Source of the DNA: Streptomyces piniterrae
Lineage (GTDB): Bacteria; Actinomycetota; Actinomycetes; Streptomycetales; Streptomycetaceae
DNA length: 64,000 nt
Direction of reading: 5' to 3'
Assembly (NCBI RefSeq): GCF_005048155.1
Contig: NZ_SUMB01000002.1
Span: 806,001 to 870,000, forward strand
Shown here: in pieces, positions 8,691-16,939 of the stretch
How positions within the stretch are numbered: position 1 is the first letter of the stretch
Layout: every line of letters begins with the position of its first letter
Position numbers and translations under genes: made by a program
Notes under the pieces: model-generated
Databases searched by the model: none
What the model was told of the DNA's origin: nothing
What the model saw: the letters and a program-made list of their open reading frames with translations, nothing else

Positions 8691-10264
8691 CGTGTCTCCT
8701 TCAGCGGCGAGGATTCCGACGTCGCCTCCGCCGCGAGCGTCAGGCGGTCGATCTTTCCGCGGGCGTTGAGCGGGAAGGCGGAGACCACAACCGCCCGGTC
8801 GGGAACCATGTACAGCGGGAGTTGCGTGCGCAGCAGCCCGAGGACCTCCCGTTCGGACACCGTGCCCTGCGCGTACGCCCAGAGCTCGCCCTCGTGCGCA
8901 CCGGTCTTGGCGACGACGGCGGCCGCCCGGACCTCGGGCGAGTCGAGCAGCACGTTCTCGATCTCCCCGATGTCGATGCGGTAGCCGTGCCGCTTGATCT
9001 GGGAATCCTTCCGGCCGGACAGCACGATCTCGCCGCCGCTCGTGCGCCTGCCGAGGTCTCCGGTCGGATAGGCGCGGCGGACGACCCCGTCACGGAAGCG
9101 CAGCTGCCGAGTCGGATCGTGGAGTACGCCGTCCACCAGGTAGCCCAGGAACACCGTCTCGCCCGCGACGTGGATCTCGCCCCTCTCGGACGTGAGCTCC
9201 CCGGTCTCGTCGAAGACGTCCACGACATCGCCGGGAATCGCCGAACCGATCGTGGCCTGCTGCGCCGCCGTCCACGTCGCCGGAAGGCGCAGGAACGTAC
9301 AGACGTTGGTCTCCGTCGGCCCGTAGAAGTTGTAGACCGGCCGGTCGGCGGCGAGCCGCAGCCATGCCTCCAGCGCACGCGGTGGGAAGGGCTCTCCCGC
9401 ATACAGCAGCGTCCGCAGACCGGGCGGGAACGCGTCGCCTATGCCGCCCCGCTCCAGCATGTTGACGTAGAGGGAAGGCACCGCGTAGAGGACGGTGATC
9501 CGTTGTTCGGTGAGCCAGTCGACGACATCGGCGGGGAACGCCTTCAGCCGTTCCGGCATCAGTACCGTGCACGCGCCGGCGACAGCGGCGGCAAACAGGT
9601 CGAAGGTGCTCAGGTCGAAGGTCAGGGCGGCCTGCGACCCGATGCGGTCGCTGGGACGCAGCCCCGTTTCCGCGGCGGCCCAGACGGCGAAGTGCGCGAC
9701 GTTGGAGTGCGACAGCAGCACGCCCTTCGGCACTCCCGTACTGCCCGAGGTGAACAGCACATAGCCGCCTTCGCGGGCGGGCTCGGGAAGCGGCTCCGCC
9801 GGCGCCTTCTCCTGCGTGTGCAGAAGACCGATGCCGCCTTCGAGGGGAAGGACCTCGGGAGGCTCCTCGCCCCCCACCGCCTTCCGGGCGACGTTCTCGG
9901 ACGCGGCAACGGTGAGCAACCGGGTCAGGCCGCCCTGACGCACCATGTGGCTGATGCGGACTACGGGATTGCGCACATCGAGGGGCGCCACGACCGTCCC
10001 GGCCCGCAACCCCGCATGGATCGCGATGACGGCTTCGGCCGACTTGGCGATGAAGACCCCGATCCGGTCGCCGGGCTTCACCCCTTGTTCGGCCAGCCGT
10101 CCGGCAAGGCTACTGACGGCCTCGTCCAGTTCCCCGTACGTCCAGGAGCGGTCGCCGTCCACGAGAGCCGGCCGGTCCGGGTGCGTGCGGGCGGCGCGGG
10201 TGAGCAGATCGTCCAGCCGTTCTTCCGCGTTCATCGTCACAGGCCCCCCAACTGATCCGGTCAT
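8687..10264 (-). CDS. stand-alone adenylation enzyme (amino acid- or acyl-AMP ligase)
   Basis: The 525-residue ANL enzyme has LFTSGSTGVPKGVLLSH (A3), FDLSTFDLF (A4), NFYGPTETNVC (A5), YPTGDLG (A7) and a C-terminal GKIDR with the catalytic Lys. It activates a carboxylate as an adenylate and loads it on a carrier protein. Aligning the pocket by hand to GrsA gives Asp-Leu-Phe-Tyr-Leu-Ala-Phe-Val-Cys-Lys. From memory this differs at two positions from the code of prolyl-AMP ligases of pyrrole pathways. Asp235 indicates an alpha-amino acid. No condensation domain is present. ATG 10264 overlaps the preceding stop; a second ATG at 10234 is possible. Confidence 0.88.
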   Translation of the reverse strand: MTGSVGGPVTMNAEERLDDLLTRAARTHPDRPALVDGDRSWTYGELDEAVSSLAGRLAEQGVKPGDRIGVFIAKSAEAVIAIHAGLRAGTVVAPLDVRNPVVRISHMVRQGGLTRLLTVAASENVARKAVGGEEPPEVLPLEGGIGLLHTQEKAPAEPLPEPAREGGYVLFTSGSTGVPKGVLLSHSNVAHFAVWAAAETGLRPSDRIGSQAALTFDLSTFDLFAAAVAGACTVLMPERLKAFPADVVDWLTEQRITVLYAVPSLYVNMLERGGIGDAFPPGLRTLLYAGEPFPPRALEAWLRLAADRPVYNFYGPTETNVCTFLRLPATWTAAQQATIGSAIPGDVVDVFDETGELTSERGEIHVAGETVFLGYLVDGVLHDPTRQLRFRDGVVRRAYPTGDLGRRTSGGEIVLSGRKDSQIKRHGYRIDIGEIENVLLDSPEVRAAAVVAKTGAHEGELWAYAQGTVSEREVLGLLRTQLPLYMVPDRAVVVSAFPLNARGKIDRLTLAAEATSESSPLKETR

Positions 10265-11058
10265 CGAGGCTCACCCAGATGCAGATGCAGCCGACGCTCA
10301 CCCAGTGCGGAGCCCACGTCGACCGCGACCGTGCCCGAGGCGGCCGCCGCACGCCGCGTGCGGACCGTGAAGTAGAGCTGGGCGAGACCGGCCAGGCTCC
10401 CGAAGGCCGCCAGCCGCTCATCGGCGACGGGGGCCACGGAGACCTCCGCCGACTCGGGCGCGGAGTCGGCACGGCGTACGAAGAACGCGACGGCGGCATC
10501 GACTTGTGACGCGCCGGCGTGCGGCCCGCCGTCCGTCAGCTCCGCCTGGGCACTGAGCGCCCTGTCCTCGGCCGCCAGGTCGATGCCGAGCAGCAGCACC
10601 TGATCCATGCTGTCGTCCAGGATCGTGTCGACCAGGTCGAGGGCTTCGGAGCGCAGGTCGCCGCGGAGAGCGACACAGGTCGTCGGCCCGGTGATGCCGT
10701 AGTCGCGGGCGATCACGCCGAGGATCGTCGTCGGCACCGACTGGAAGAAGAGCAGGGGATTGGCCACCTGCCCGGACGCCAGCAGCCGGCTCCCGAGATC
10801 GGCGGTGGTCGCGTCGCCGCCCAGGGTCGCCAGCACGATGCCGGTGCGCGCGCCCTCGTCGCCGAAGGCCGCGCCTCCCGTGACATCGGCCAGACAGCGG
10901 TCGATGACGGCTTTGACCAGGGGGCTGAATGCCGATTCCACGAAGCCGGGCACGCGGCGCGCCTCGGTGGGCTCGACCGTGATGTCGCCGGCCGTGACAC
11001 CGGACGGCACGACGAGAGCCTCGGAGACGAGGAGGCGTTCGGTACGCGTGTCGATCAT
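10261..11058 (-). CDS. short ketosynthase-like protein (chain-length-factor family)
   Basis: The 265-residue protein is about two-thirds of normal KS length. FFQSVPTTILGVIARDYGITGP followed by CVALRGD matches the outline of the small Ketoacyl-synt_2/KAS-CLF family, where a catalytic Cys loop would stand. HGTGT and the third motif are absent. The ATG at 11058 overlaps the stop of the active KS by four bases, and the longer frame upstream is only a shadow of the KS. It probably pairs with that KS as a non-catalytic partner. Substrate or length control is inferred from pairing only. Confidence 0.7.
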   Translation of the reverse strand: MIDTRTERLLVSEALVVPSGVTAGDITVEPTEARRVPGFVESAFSPLVKAVIDRCLADVTGGAAFGDEGARTGIVLATLGGDATTADLGSRLLASGQVANPLLFFQSVPTTILGVIARDYGITGPTTCVALRGDLRSEALDLVDTILDDSMDQVLLLGIDLAAEDRALSAQAELTDGGPHAGASQVDAAVAFFVRRADSAPESAEVSVAPVADERLAAFGSLAGLAQLYFTVRTRRAAAASGTVAVDVGSALGERRLHLHLGEPR

Positions 11059-12260
11059 GCTTGCTCCAACAGCAGCGCCGTGTTGGCCCCGCCGAAGGCG
11101 GAGTTGGTCGTCATCGCGCGTCGCAGGCTCTTGCGGCGCGGACCGTCGGTCACATAGTCCAGGTCGCACGCGGGGTCTGGTGTGGTGAAGTTGGCCGTGG
11201 GCGGGATGAGTCCCTGGTTGAGGGCCAGCAGAGTGATCACGGCCTCCACGGCCCCGGCGCCTTCGAGGGTGTGTCCCGTCGTGCTCTTGGTCGAGCTGAC
11301 GGGAAGGTGCGCGGCCCGGTCCCCGAACACCCGGCGCAGTGCCGCGGTCTCGGAGGTGTCGTTGGAGGCGGTGCCCGTACCGTGCACATTGACGTAGTCC
11401 ACCGCGTCGGAACCGAGCCCCGCGACCCGGAGCGCGGACTCCATCGCCTGTGCGGTTCCGCGGCCTTCGGGATGCGGCCGGCTGGCGTGGTAGGCGTCGG
11501 AGGTGATGCCCCAACCCGCGACACGGGCAAGGACGTTCGCGCCCCGCGCCGTTGCGCTGGCCTCGGATTCCAGCATCAGACACGCCACTCCGTCGCCGAG
11601 CAGCAGGCCGGTCCGGTCCTTGGAGAACGGGCGGACGAAGCCGTCCTTGGCCAACGCGCGTGCCGAGTCGAACTTGGCGAACAGCTCCCTCTCGACCAGA
11701 TACGCCCCGCCGCACAGCAGCGCGTCGGCGCGTCCCCGGCTGATCAGGCGGCTGGCGTGAATGATGCTGTCGGCGGAGGCCACGCAAGCGTTGATGAAGG
11801 TCATCCGCAGCGGCCCCAGGCCGAGCGCATCCCCCAGGCCGTGGGCGAGTTGGCCGGGCACGCTGTCCTTCAAGAACGCCGTGTCAGGTGTGTCCGCTCC
11901 GCCGGTCACCGAGCGCCAGTACCGGGTGATCGGCGTGTAGTCACCCTGGCTGCCGACGAGCGCGCCGGCGATCTTCGACGGAGCGATGCCCGCCATGTCG
12001 ATCGCGGCGCGTGAGCAGGCCAACAGGGCGTCATGCTGGCGCGGTGGTGCGTCCTCCGGGAAGCTCACGTCGGGGATCTCCGGGCCGTCGCCCTCGTAGA
12101 CCCCCGCGGACGAGCAGCGGAACGGCGAGGTGTCGAACCGTGTCACATCGCGGAAGGACGGACGGCCCGAGAACACCCCGTCGAGCAGCGCCTTCTCACC
12201 GAAACCGAAAGCGGTGAAGATGCCGAAGCCCGTGACGACAACGCGATGGGATTCAGTCAT
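11055..12260 (-). CDS. beta-ketoacyl-ACP synthase (KS-alpha type), active, first of two
   Basis: The 401-residue condensing enzyme has Cys159 in INACVASADS, His293 in NVHGTGTASND, and Lys325/His330 in SSTKSTTGHTLEGAG. The second residue after Cys is Ala-Ser rather than Ser-Ala/Gly, a mild deviation from FabF. ATG 12260 is internal to a longer open frame; coupling to the ACP stop (12257) decides it. It is the first condensing enzyme of the operon and follows two carrier proteins, so it may act on the amino-acid-derived starter. Confidence 0.92.
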   Translation of the reverse strand: MTESHRVVVTGFGIFTAFGFGEKALLDGVFSGRPSFRDVTRFDTSPFRCSSAGVYEGDGPEIPDVSFPEDAPPRQHDALLACSRAAIDMAGIAPSKIAGALVGSQGDYTPITRYWRSVTGGADTPDTAFLKDSVPGQLAHGLGDALGLGPLRMTFINACVASADSIIHASRLISRGRADALLCGGAYLVERELFAKFDSARALAKDGFVRPFSKDRTGLLLGDGVACLMLESEASATARGANVLARVAGWGITSDAYHASRPHPEGRGTAQAMESALRVAGLGSDAVDYVNVHGTGTASNDTSETAALRRVFGDRAAHLPVSSTKSTTGHTLEGAGAVEAVITLLALNQGLIPPTANFTTPDPACDLDYVTDGPRRKSLRRAMTTNSAFGGANTALLLEQA

Positions 12261-12517
12261 CGGCTTTCTCCTGACTTCGCAGTGTTCCCTGCGGCCAGTG
12301 CGTTGACGTAGTCCGTGATCCGGTTGATGCTGGAGAAATCCTCGACCCTGACTTCCCGAAGGTCGAGTTCGACGCCGAAGTCGGTTTTCAGGTTGTGGTC
12401 GAGCCAGGCAAGCGAGAAGGAGTCGACCAGGATTTCCGCGTCGTCCTCGACGTCCTCCACACCGGCCAGAGTCCTGCCTTCGATGAGGATCGTTCTGATG
12501 TCGTTTGCTGTGATCAC
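12257..12517 (-). CDS. acyl/peptidyl carrier protein (second of the operon)
   Basis: This small acidic carrier protein has about 86 residues. LVDSFSLAWLDHNL holds the likely phosphopantetheine Ser (about residue 34) in the helix-II start, followed by a typical helix III/IV stretch VEDFSSINRITDYVNAL. GTG 12517 overlaps the stop of the upstream carrier gene (GTGA), and a TTG lies one codon earlier. Sequence differs clearly from the other two carriers, so it may be the dedicated partner of the adenylation enzyme. That assignment is inference. Confidence 0.85.
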   Translation of the reverse strand: MITANDIRTILIEGRTLAGVEDVEDDAEILVDSFSLAWLDHNLKTDFGVELDLREVRVEDFSSINRITDYVNALAAGNTAKSGESR

Positions 12518-12846
12518 CAAGAACCACTGTTCTCCGTGCTCGCGCCGGTGGCTACCGCCGTGCGCTGCTTGACGACCTCGTCGATGAATTCCCCGAGCGT
12601 GCCGCGGAGCAGGGCCTCCAGCGTTTCGTCGGCGAATTCGATGTTGTACTCCCGCTCAAGATGAACGGTCACCTCCAGGATGCCGATCGACTCAATGCCG
12701 ATCCCCTCCGGCCCGATCGAGGTGTTCAGGTCAACGTCGTCGCCCAGTTCGATCCCGAGGGTTTCGTCCAAGATGGTTGTCACCAGTGCGAGAATTTCTT
12801 GCCTTTCCGCTGCTTGCCCTTCTGCTTCCTGGCTTTCAATAGGCAT
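12514..12846 (-). CDS. acyl carrier protein (first gene of the operon)
   Basis: The carrier protein has about 110 residues with an extra charged N-terminal segment (PIESQEAEGQAAERQE) and a C-terminal tail. The attachment Ser sits in GIGIESIGILEV. The start at ATG 12846 is chosen because GGAGAGG precedes it by about eight bases. A longer start at 12927 has only a poorly spaced GGAAG. It opens the operon, so its upstream region should contain the main promoter. The N-terminal extension compared with a normal 80-residue ACP is unusual. Confidence 0.85.
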   Translation of the reverse strand: MPIESQEAEGQAAERQEILALVTTILDETLGIELGDDVDLNTSIGPEGIGIESIGILEVTVHLEREYNIEFADETLEALLRGTLGEFIDEVVKQRTAVATGASTENSGSW

Positions 12847-13966
12847 TGCTGCCTCTCCTCTTGGCTCGATGGGGTCTGTTTGGGGCCCGATGGTCTGTCG
12901 CGTGATTTTGGGCAGCTCGTCAGTCATCTTCCGGGAATGCGCTTGAGCATCCCTGGAAGGACCTGCGGTGAAGCGGGGGCCTGCGGTGCGGCAGGGCGGG
13001 GGCGCTCGGCGCGTGCCGGGCCGCGGGGCGCAACGAGTGGGCGCCGGCGTGGGCGGCGTAGGCGTTCGCGCGCTGGAACGTGCCGTCAGAGGGCGCGCCT
13101 TCAGCGAACGTGCTGCCGGCGGACATCGGATTCAGCGACTTGAGTGCCATCAGCGGGCGCTTCCCGGGAAGGGTGGCCCGCTCGGCCGGCCGGTCGGCGC
13201 AACGGCGCGCTCCTGGCCTCCGTGGACGGCACCGGCACCGAGTTCTCTCAGGCGCCGGGCGGTCGGTTCCTCGTAGCGGAACGAGATATTCGCGATGTCG
13301 TCACTGGCGTGGGACAGCAATTGGGACAGAAATGAGGACGCGGTCCGGTTCTTGTTGCTCCGTAAGTGAACAACGTTTGCCCTCGGGTGGGCGAATTCAA
13401 CGAGAGGTAAGTTTCCTGCCGATTTGTTGATCACGGCGCCAGATAAGCTAAAGATCATTTTCTGTGGATCCCTTAAGCGCGGTGCGTTGAAGTGGCTCCA
13501 GAGGCGGGTTACTTGGTTCGTCCGGATCGTCCTCGTGTTCGAGAAGTTGATCACAGGCCCGTCTCGCGACACAAGTGTTGCCAGTTGTGACCTGGATCAC
13601 TGCGCAAGCCCGGGTGGCGAAAATTCAGCCAAGGAAAGGCGGTGGCCTTCGGGGATTTAAAAGGTCGGGGTCAATGCGTTCTCAAGAAGTGATCTTGAGG
13701 AGCGTGAGGGCATGGTCGGGGAGACTCCTCGCCGAACGTCCCTCGTAGCGTGGAGTTCACGATTCCAGGGGAATTGAGACTCATGGTGGCCAAGCATCGA
13801 TGTACGATGCCGAGTTCCCTGAGGGGCGGTACGCATCGCGATCGGGACGGGGAACTCATCGCCACCGTCACCACCAACGCGCCGGCTGGGCCTGGTACCG
13901 GGAGATGACCGAATATCGTCACCGGCCCCGGAACCCGTAGCCAGTCCTACAACGCACGGAGCAGAT
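12847..13966. other. 1.1-kb intergenic control region with a low-GC core
   Basis: No ORF here has convincing family motifs or coding-like codon use. The stretch from about 13330 to 13690 drops to roughly half GC, far below the neighbouring genes, and contains several small dyads (for example CTCAAG/CTTGAG near 13678-13700). It separates the minus-strand biosynthetic operon from the divergent phosphopantetheinyl transferase gene, so it probably holds both promoters. A short protein-like stretch near 13780-13940 (WAWYREMTEYRH) may be a gene remnant. Confidence 0.5.
13586..13601. promoter_or_regulatory. CRP/FNR-type inverted repeat
   Basis: TGTGACCTGGATCACT is an inverted repeat of the form TGTGA-N6-TCACT, close to the CRP-family consensus TGTGA-N6-TCACA and the GTG-N6-CAC core used by Streptomyces Crp. 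It lies in the control region between the biosynthetic operon and the phosphopantetheinyl transferase gene. Binding is not shown by sequence alone. Confidence 0.4.
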
Positions 13967-14695
13967 TTGACCACATCCGCCCGACCGAGCCTGCCCCCAG
14001 CCCACACCCGACGGGGCGTGGCCGTGATCAGAGGGATCCTGCCGGCCCCGGTGGCTTCCGCGGAGGTGTTCCGCGATCTGCCGCACGCGGTCCTCTTCCC
14101 CGGCGAGGAGGCCGCGATCCGAGGTGCACCGGAGGCGCGGCGCACCGAGTTCCGGACCGTCCGCCACTGCGCCCGCACGGCACTCGGTGAACTGGGCCTG
14201 GCTCCCGTCCCCATCCTGCCCGGGCCGCGCCGGGAACCGCAGTGGCCGGAGGGCATCGTCGGCAGCATGACGCACTGCGCGGGCTACCGGGCCGCCGCCG
14301 TGGCCCGCGCCGGCGACATAGCCTCCCTGGGCATCGACGCCGAGCCGCACGAGGCGCTGCCCGACGGCATGTTGCCGGCGGTGGCCCGGCCCGAGGAGGT
14401 CGACCGGCTCGCCGGGTTGTACGTCCGCCGCCCTGAAGTGCACTGGGACCGGCTCACCTTCAGCGCCAAGGAGTCGGTCTACAAGGCATGGTTCCCGCTC
14501 GCCCGTCGCTGGCTCGGCTTCCATGACGCGAGCCTGACCCTCCACCCCGACCGGCGGACGTTCGACGTCTCCCTGCACGACAACCGCCTGCCCCTCGGAG
14601 GACGGTCCCTGACCACCCTGAGCGGGCGGTGGACCGTCGAGGACGGCCTGATCGCCACGTGCGTGGTGGTCGACGCGGCAGCAGCCGCAGCCTGA
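13967..14695 (+). CDS. 4'-phosphopantetheinyl transferase (Sfp/EntD-like)
   Basis: The 242-residue protein has the family motifs LGIDAEP (Mg-binding acidic residues) and FSAKESVYKAW (catalytic Glu/Lys), with MTHCAGYRAAA before them. It transfers the phosphopantetheine arm of CoA to the Ser of carrier proteins. The start is TTG with GGAG about six bases upstream; internal GTG codons near 14020 are alternatives. It lies divergent to an operon with three carrier proteins, so pathway-specific activation is likely, though such enzymes often serve several pathways. Confidence 0.92.
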   Translation: MTTSARPSLPPAHTRRGVAVIRGILPAPVASAEVFRDLPHAVLFPGEEAAIRGAPEARRTEFRTVRHCARTALGELGLAPVPILPGPRREPQWPEGIVGSMTHCAGYRAAAVARAGDIASLGIDAEPHEALPDGMLPAVARPEEVDRLAGLYVRRPEVHWDRLTFSAKESVYKAWFPLARRWLGFHDASLTLHPDRRTFDVSLHDNRLPLGGRSLTTLSGRWTVEDGLIATCVVVDAAAAAA

Positions 14696-14743
14696 GGGCC
14701 AGGCTCAATCACGCTCTATTTGCCGCGAGTTGAGGTGGCTACG

Positions 14744-15475
14744 GTGCCGCGCGTGGCCAACTCATACACCGCACTCTCGCAGCACTACGACCTCATCATG
14801 ACCTCGGGCTACTACGACTACGGTGCCTATGCGCGCACACTCCTCGCCCAGCTCCGTGACCGTAAGGACGTCCTGGAACTCGGTGTCGGCACCGGACTGG
14901 TCTGCGAAACCCTGCTGGAGCTGTGCGGCGCCGACCTGCGAATCACCGGAATCGACCACACCGAGAGCATGCTCACCCAGGCGCGCGCCAGGCTCGGGGA
15001 CCGGGTGCGGCTCATCTGGCAGGACGTCGTGGAGATGACGACCCCACCGACCTTCGACGCCGCCTACTCCGTCGGCGGCGTCTGGTACTGCGTTGAGGAC
15101 GAGGGCAGCACCTTGTTCTGCAGCCACCTGCTGGCGGAGGACGACGAAACCCGGGCGCTCAAGAACCTCGCCGCCGCCCTCCGGCCCGGTGCGCCATTGC
15201 TGCTCGCAGTCCAGCAGGCCCACCGCGACTACCAGCGGCCGTTACCCGGCGGGCTGGTGTACGCCCAGGAAATCCGAGCCGCGGAGGAAGCCGTGGCGGA
15301 AAACCTGTACGTCAAGGACTACTTCGTCCGGCGGGACGACGAGGTCGTGGCGCACCAGCGCTGCCAGTTCCGCGCCTATCCGCAGAACCAGGCGGACCGG
15401 CTGCTGGCGCAGTGCGGTTTCCGCTTCCAGCACACGACCGCCAACGGCCTGATGCGCAGCTACGTCCGGCTGTAG
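14744..15475 (+). CDS. class I SAM-dependent methyltransferase
   Basis: The 243-residue protein has motif I VLELGVGTG near residues 42-50, an acidic residue in ITGIDHTESML, and a motif IV-like TFDAAYSVGGVWYC. It transfers a methyl group from S-adenosylmethionine; substrate unknown. GTG 14744 is chosen because GAGG lies eight bases upstream; a TTG at 14720 extends the frame by eight codons. One in-frame TTA codon occurs at 15242-15244, implying dependence on the bldA leucyl-tRNA. It follows the phosphopantetheinyl transferase by 48 bases and may belong to the same pathway. Confidence 0.85.
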   Translation: MPRVANSYTALSQHYDLIMTSGYYDYGAYARTLLAQLRDRKDVLELGVGTGLVCETLLELCGADLRITGIDHTESMLTQARARLGDRVRLIWQDVVEMTTPPTFDAAYSVGGVWYCVEDEGSTLFCSHLLAEDDETRALKNLAAALRPGAPLLLAVQQAHRDYQRPLPGGLVYAQEIRAAEEAVAENLYVKDYFVRRDDEVVAHQRCQFRAYPQNQADRLLAQCGFRFQHTTANGLMRSYVRL

Positions 15476-15492
15476 GCCGCTCACCCGGGAAC

Positions 15493-15577
15493 CAGGCGAG
15501 GCCCAAGCCAAGGTGATGCACATACGAAGGTGAGGCATAAGCCAGGTTGAGGCGCTCACCAAAGTGAGGTGCGAGAT
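15493..15577 (+). repeat. five degenerate 17-bp direct repeats
   Basis: Five consecutive units begin at 15493, 15510, 15527, 15544 and 15561. Unit 1 is CAGGCGAGGCCCAAGCC and unit 3 is AAGGTGAGGCATAAGCC; they match at most positions although two periods apart. Units 2, 4 and 5 keep the (G/T)TGA-G-G core. The exact 17-base phasing argues against chance. The array lies after the methyltransferase stop and before a small ORF, so it may be an operator array for the downstream genes. Confidence 0.55.
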
Positions 15578-15693
15578 CCGACTCGTCGGCCGTAGCGTCC
15601 TGGGATGAGCAGCTTCACCACGCACCGGAGACGGGTCCACGACAGGGTTCTGCCTGCGCGCGTGCGGCACATCCCGAAGGAGAGCTGCCCGCA

Positions 15694-16032
15694 GTGGTGG
15701 ACCAGGTCCTGCGTTCGTCAGTCCCTCCCGGAGACACGGCTGCCCTGACGTGCCGAGTGTGCGAGGGCCGGGACAACACCCGAGCCTGGTTCGACGGCTC
15801 CTACTGGGTCCATCAGCTGTGCCGGGTCTGCGGGGTCAGCCTGGCGGTCGAACGCGCTGAGGCAAGAGCATCCACGGCCGCCGGCCTTACCGTCACCGAA
15901 CGGTTCACGCCAGACCTCGCAAACCGGTGGCCCGCTTTGTTACCGCCTCGTAGTGTCGGGGCGTCTTGGTGCTGCACCGGCCGGAACCCACCAGTCGAGA
16001 AGAGCCCGGGACAAGGGGGAGCAACTCGTTGA
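15694..16032 (+). CDS. small putative zinc-ribbon protein
   Basis: The 112-residue ORF starts at GTG with GGAGA about ten bases upstream. The N-terminal half holds two Cys pairs, CRVCEGRDN and CRVCGVSL, 23 residues apart, as in a zinc ribbon, and has normal codon use. The C-terminal half is weaker and includes a TTA codon. Its stop overlaps the next gene start (TGATG at 16030-16034), which supports real translation with coupling to the secreted protein gene. No family was recognised. Confidence 0.4.
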   Translation: MVDQVLRSSVPPGDTAALTCRVCEGRDNTRAWFDGSYWVHQLCRVCGVSLAVERAEARASTAAGLTVTERFTPDLANRWPALLPPRSVGASWCCTGRNPPVEKSPGQGGATR

Positions 16033-16805
16033 TGAGTCACACCAAGCGCGCCGCGGCCTCGGGGCTTACGGCGTTCGCCTTTCTCGGCACCTGTGCGGCG
16101 GCGGCGACGGCCACTCCGGAGCGGAGTGTGAAGCACGCGCTGACGACCATCGTCGGCACCGTCACGACCAGCACTGTCACGGCCGGCGCCGTCACGACCC
16201 GTACCGGCACGGCCAACCCCGGCACCGCCAACCCCGTTACGACCAGTGGGGCGACGTCGACGGCCGGGCAGCTCGTGTGCGGGGAACCGGTCATCAAGAG
16301 CGACGAGTTCATTCGTACCTTCAAGTGCGAGACGCTGGACGCCGAGATCGAGGTGGTCAGGATTGTCGATGGGGTGCCGAAACACGAAGGCACCGCGTTC
16401 TTCCGGATCCAGGACGAGATGCGGCTCAACATTGGGCAGACCACCTGGGAGGAGAAGCTGACCGTCTCCAAGGTCCGGCTGGTCGGCAAGGCCGACGGCA
16501 TCCGGATCACGCCCAGCCACTCCGCCGGCGGAGCCTCGGCGAGCGCCGGTGGCGCGCTGGCACATCCCTTTGTCCTCAGCGAGGGATCGACACACTCCGG
16601 CACCGTGACCTACAACGCCGGAGCCATCGCCGGGGGAACGAAGGAGAAGAGCCAGCTCAGCCACACCAACCCCAGCCACACCTTCACCGGCACGAAGGCC
16701 GGATACACCCCGGCCCGGCTGACGTGGAAGTTCGAGAAGGCTCGCTGCGACGACATGTGCGGTGAGGACGCTCAGCATCATGATGGGGCCCTGATCACGG
16801 AGTGA
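16032..16805 (+). CDS. secreted protein of unknown function
   Basis: The 257-residue protein begins with a signal peptide (MSHTKRAAASG, hydrophobic core, AAAATA cleavage region). A Thr/Val/Gly-rich linker of repeated TVT/GTANP-like units spans about residues 30-75. The globular part contains VCGEPVIKSDEF and two further Cys near the end (CDDMCGED), which could form disulfides. GGGGGAG precedes the ATG. A strong terminator follows. I recognise no domain; an extracellular or cell-surface role is inferred from the signal peptide. Confidence 0.7.
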   Translation: MSHTKRAAASGLTAFAFLGTCAAAATATPERSVKHALTTIVGTVTTSTVTAGAVTTRTGTANPGTANPVTTSGATSTAGQLVCGEPVIKSDEFIRTFKCETLDAEIEVVRIVDGVPKHEGTAFFRIQDEMRLNIGQTTWEEKLTVSKVRLVGKADGIRITPSHSAGGASASAGGALAHPFVLSEGSTHSGTVTYNAGAIAGGTKEKSQLSHTNPSHTFTGTKAGYTPARLTWKFEKARCDDMCGEDAQHHDGALITE

Positions 16806-16818
16806 TCCTGATGTGGCC

Positions 16819-16859
16819 GCCCCGGTGCTGGTCTCCTGTGCCGAACCAGCAGCCGGGGC
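16819..16859 (+). terminator. strong hairpin after the secreted protein gene
   Basis: GCCCCGG-T-GCTGGT (16819-16832) pairs with ACCAGC-AG-CCGGGGC (16845-16859), leaving a small bulge and a 12-base loop. It starts 13 bases after the stop codon at 16805, the expected place for an intrinsic terminator. Confidence 0.65.
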
Positions 16860-16939
16860 GCCGCGTCCGCGCCTGACGAGTCCGGCCGTCGGGAAAAGCG
16901 TTTGACGCACATCGGCGTCCGGCGATCGGATAGCGCCCC

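Noticed and set aside
8687..10264. NRPS module
   Set aside because: Only an adenylation domain is present; no condensation or thiolation domain is fused, so it is called stand-alone.
12920..13150. 76-residue minus-strand ORF upstream of the first carrier protein
   Set aside because: Ala/His/Arg-rich without domain pattern and no convincing ribosome-binding site; could be a small leader peptide but support is lacking.
13150..13572. 140-residue minus-strand ORF in the control region
   Set aside because: No recognisable motif, poor third-position GC and a low-complexity C terminus; treated as part of the intergenic region.
15493..15577. Plasmid-type replication iterons
   Set aside because: Repeats are phased like iterons but no replication initiator gene, DnaA boxes or AT-rich unwinding region is nearby.
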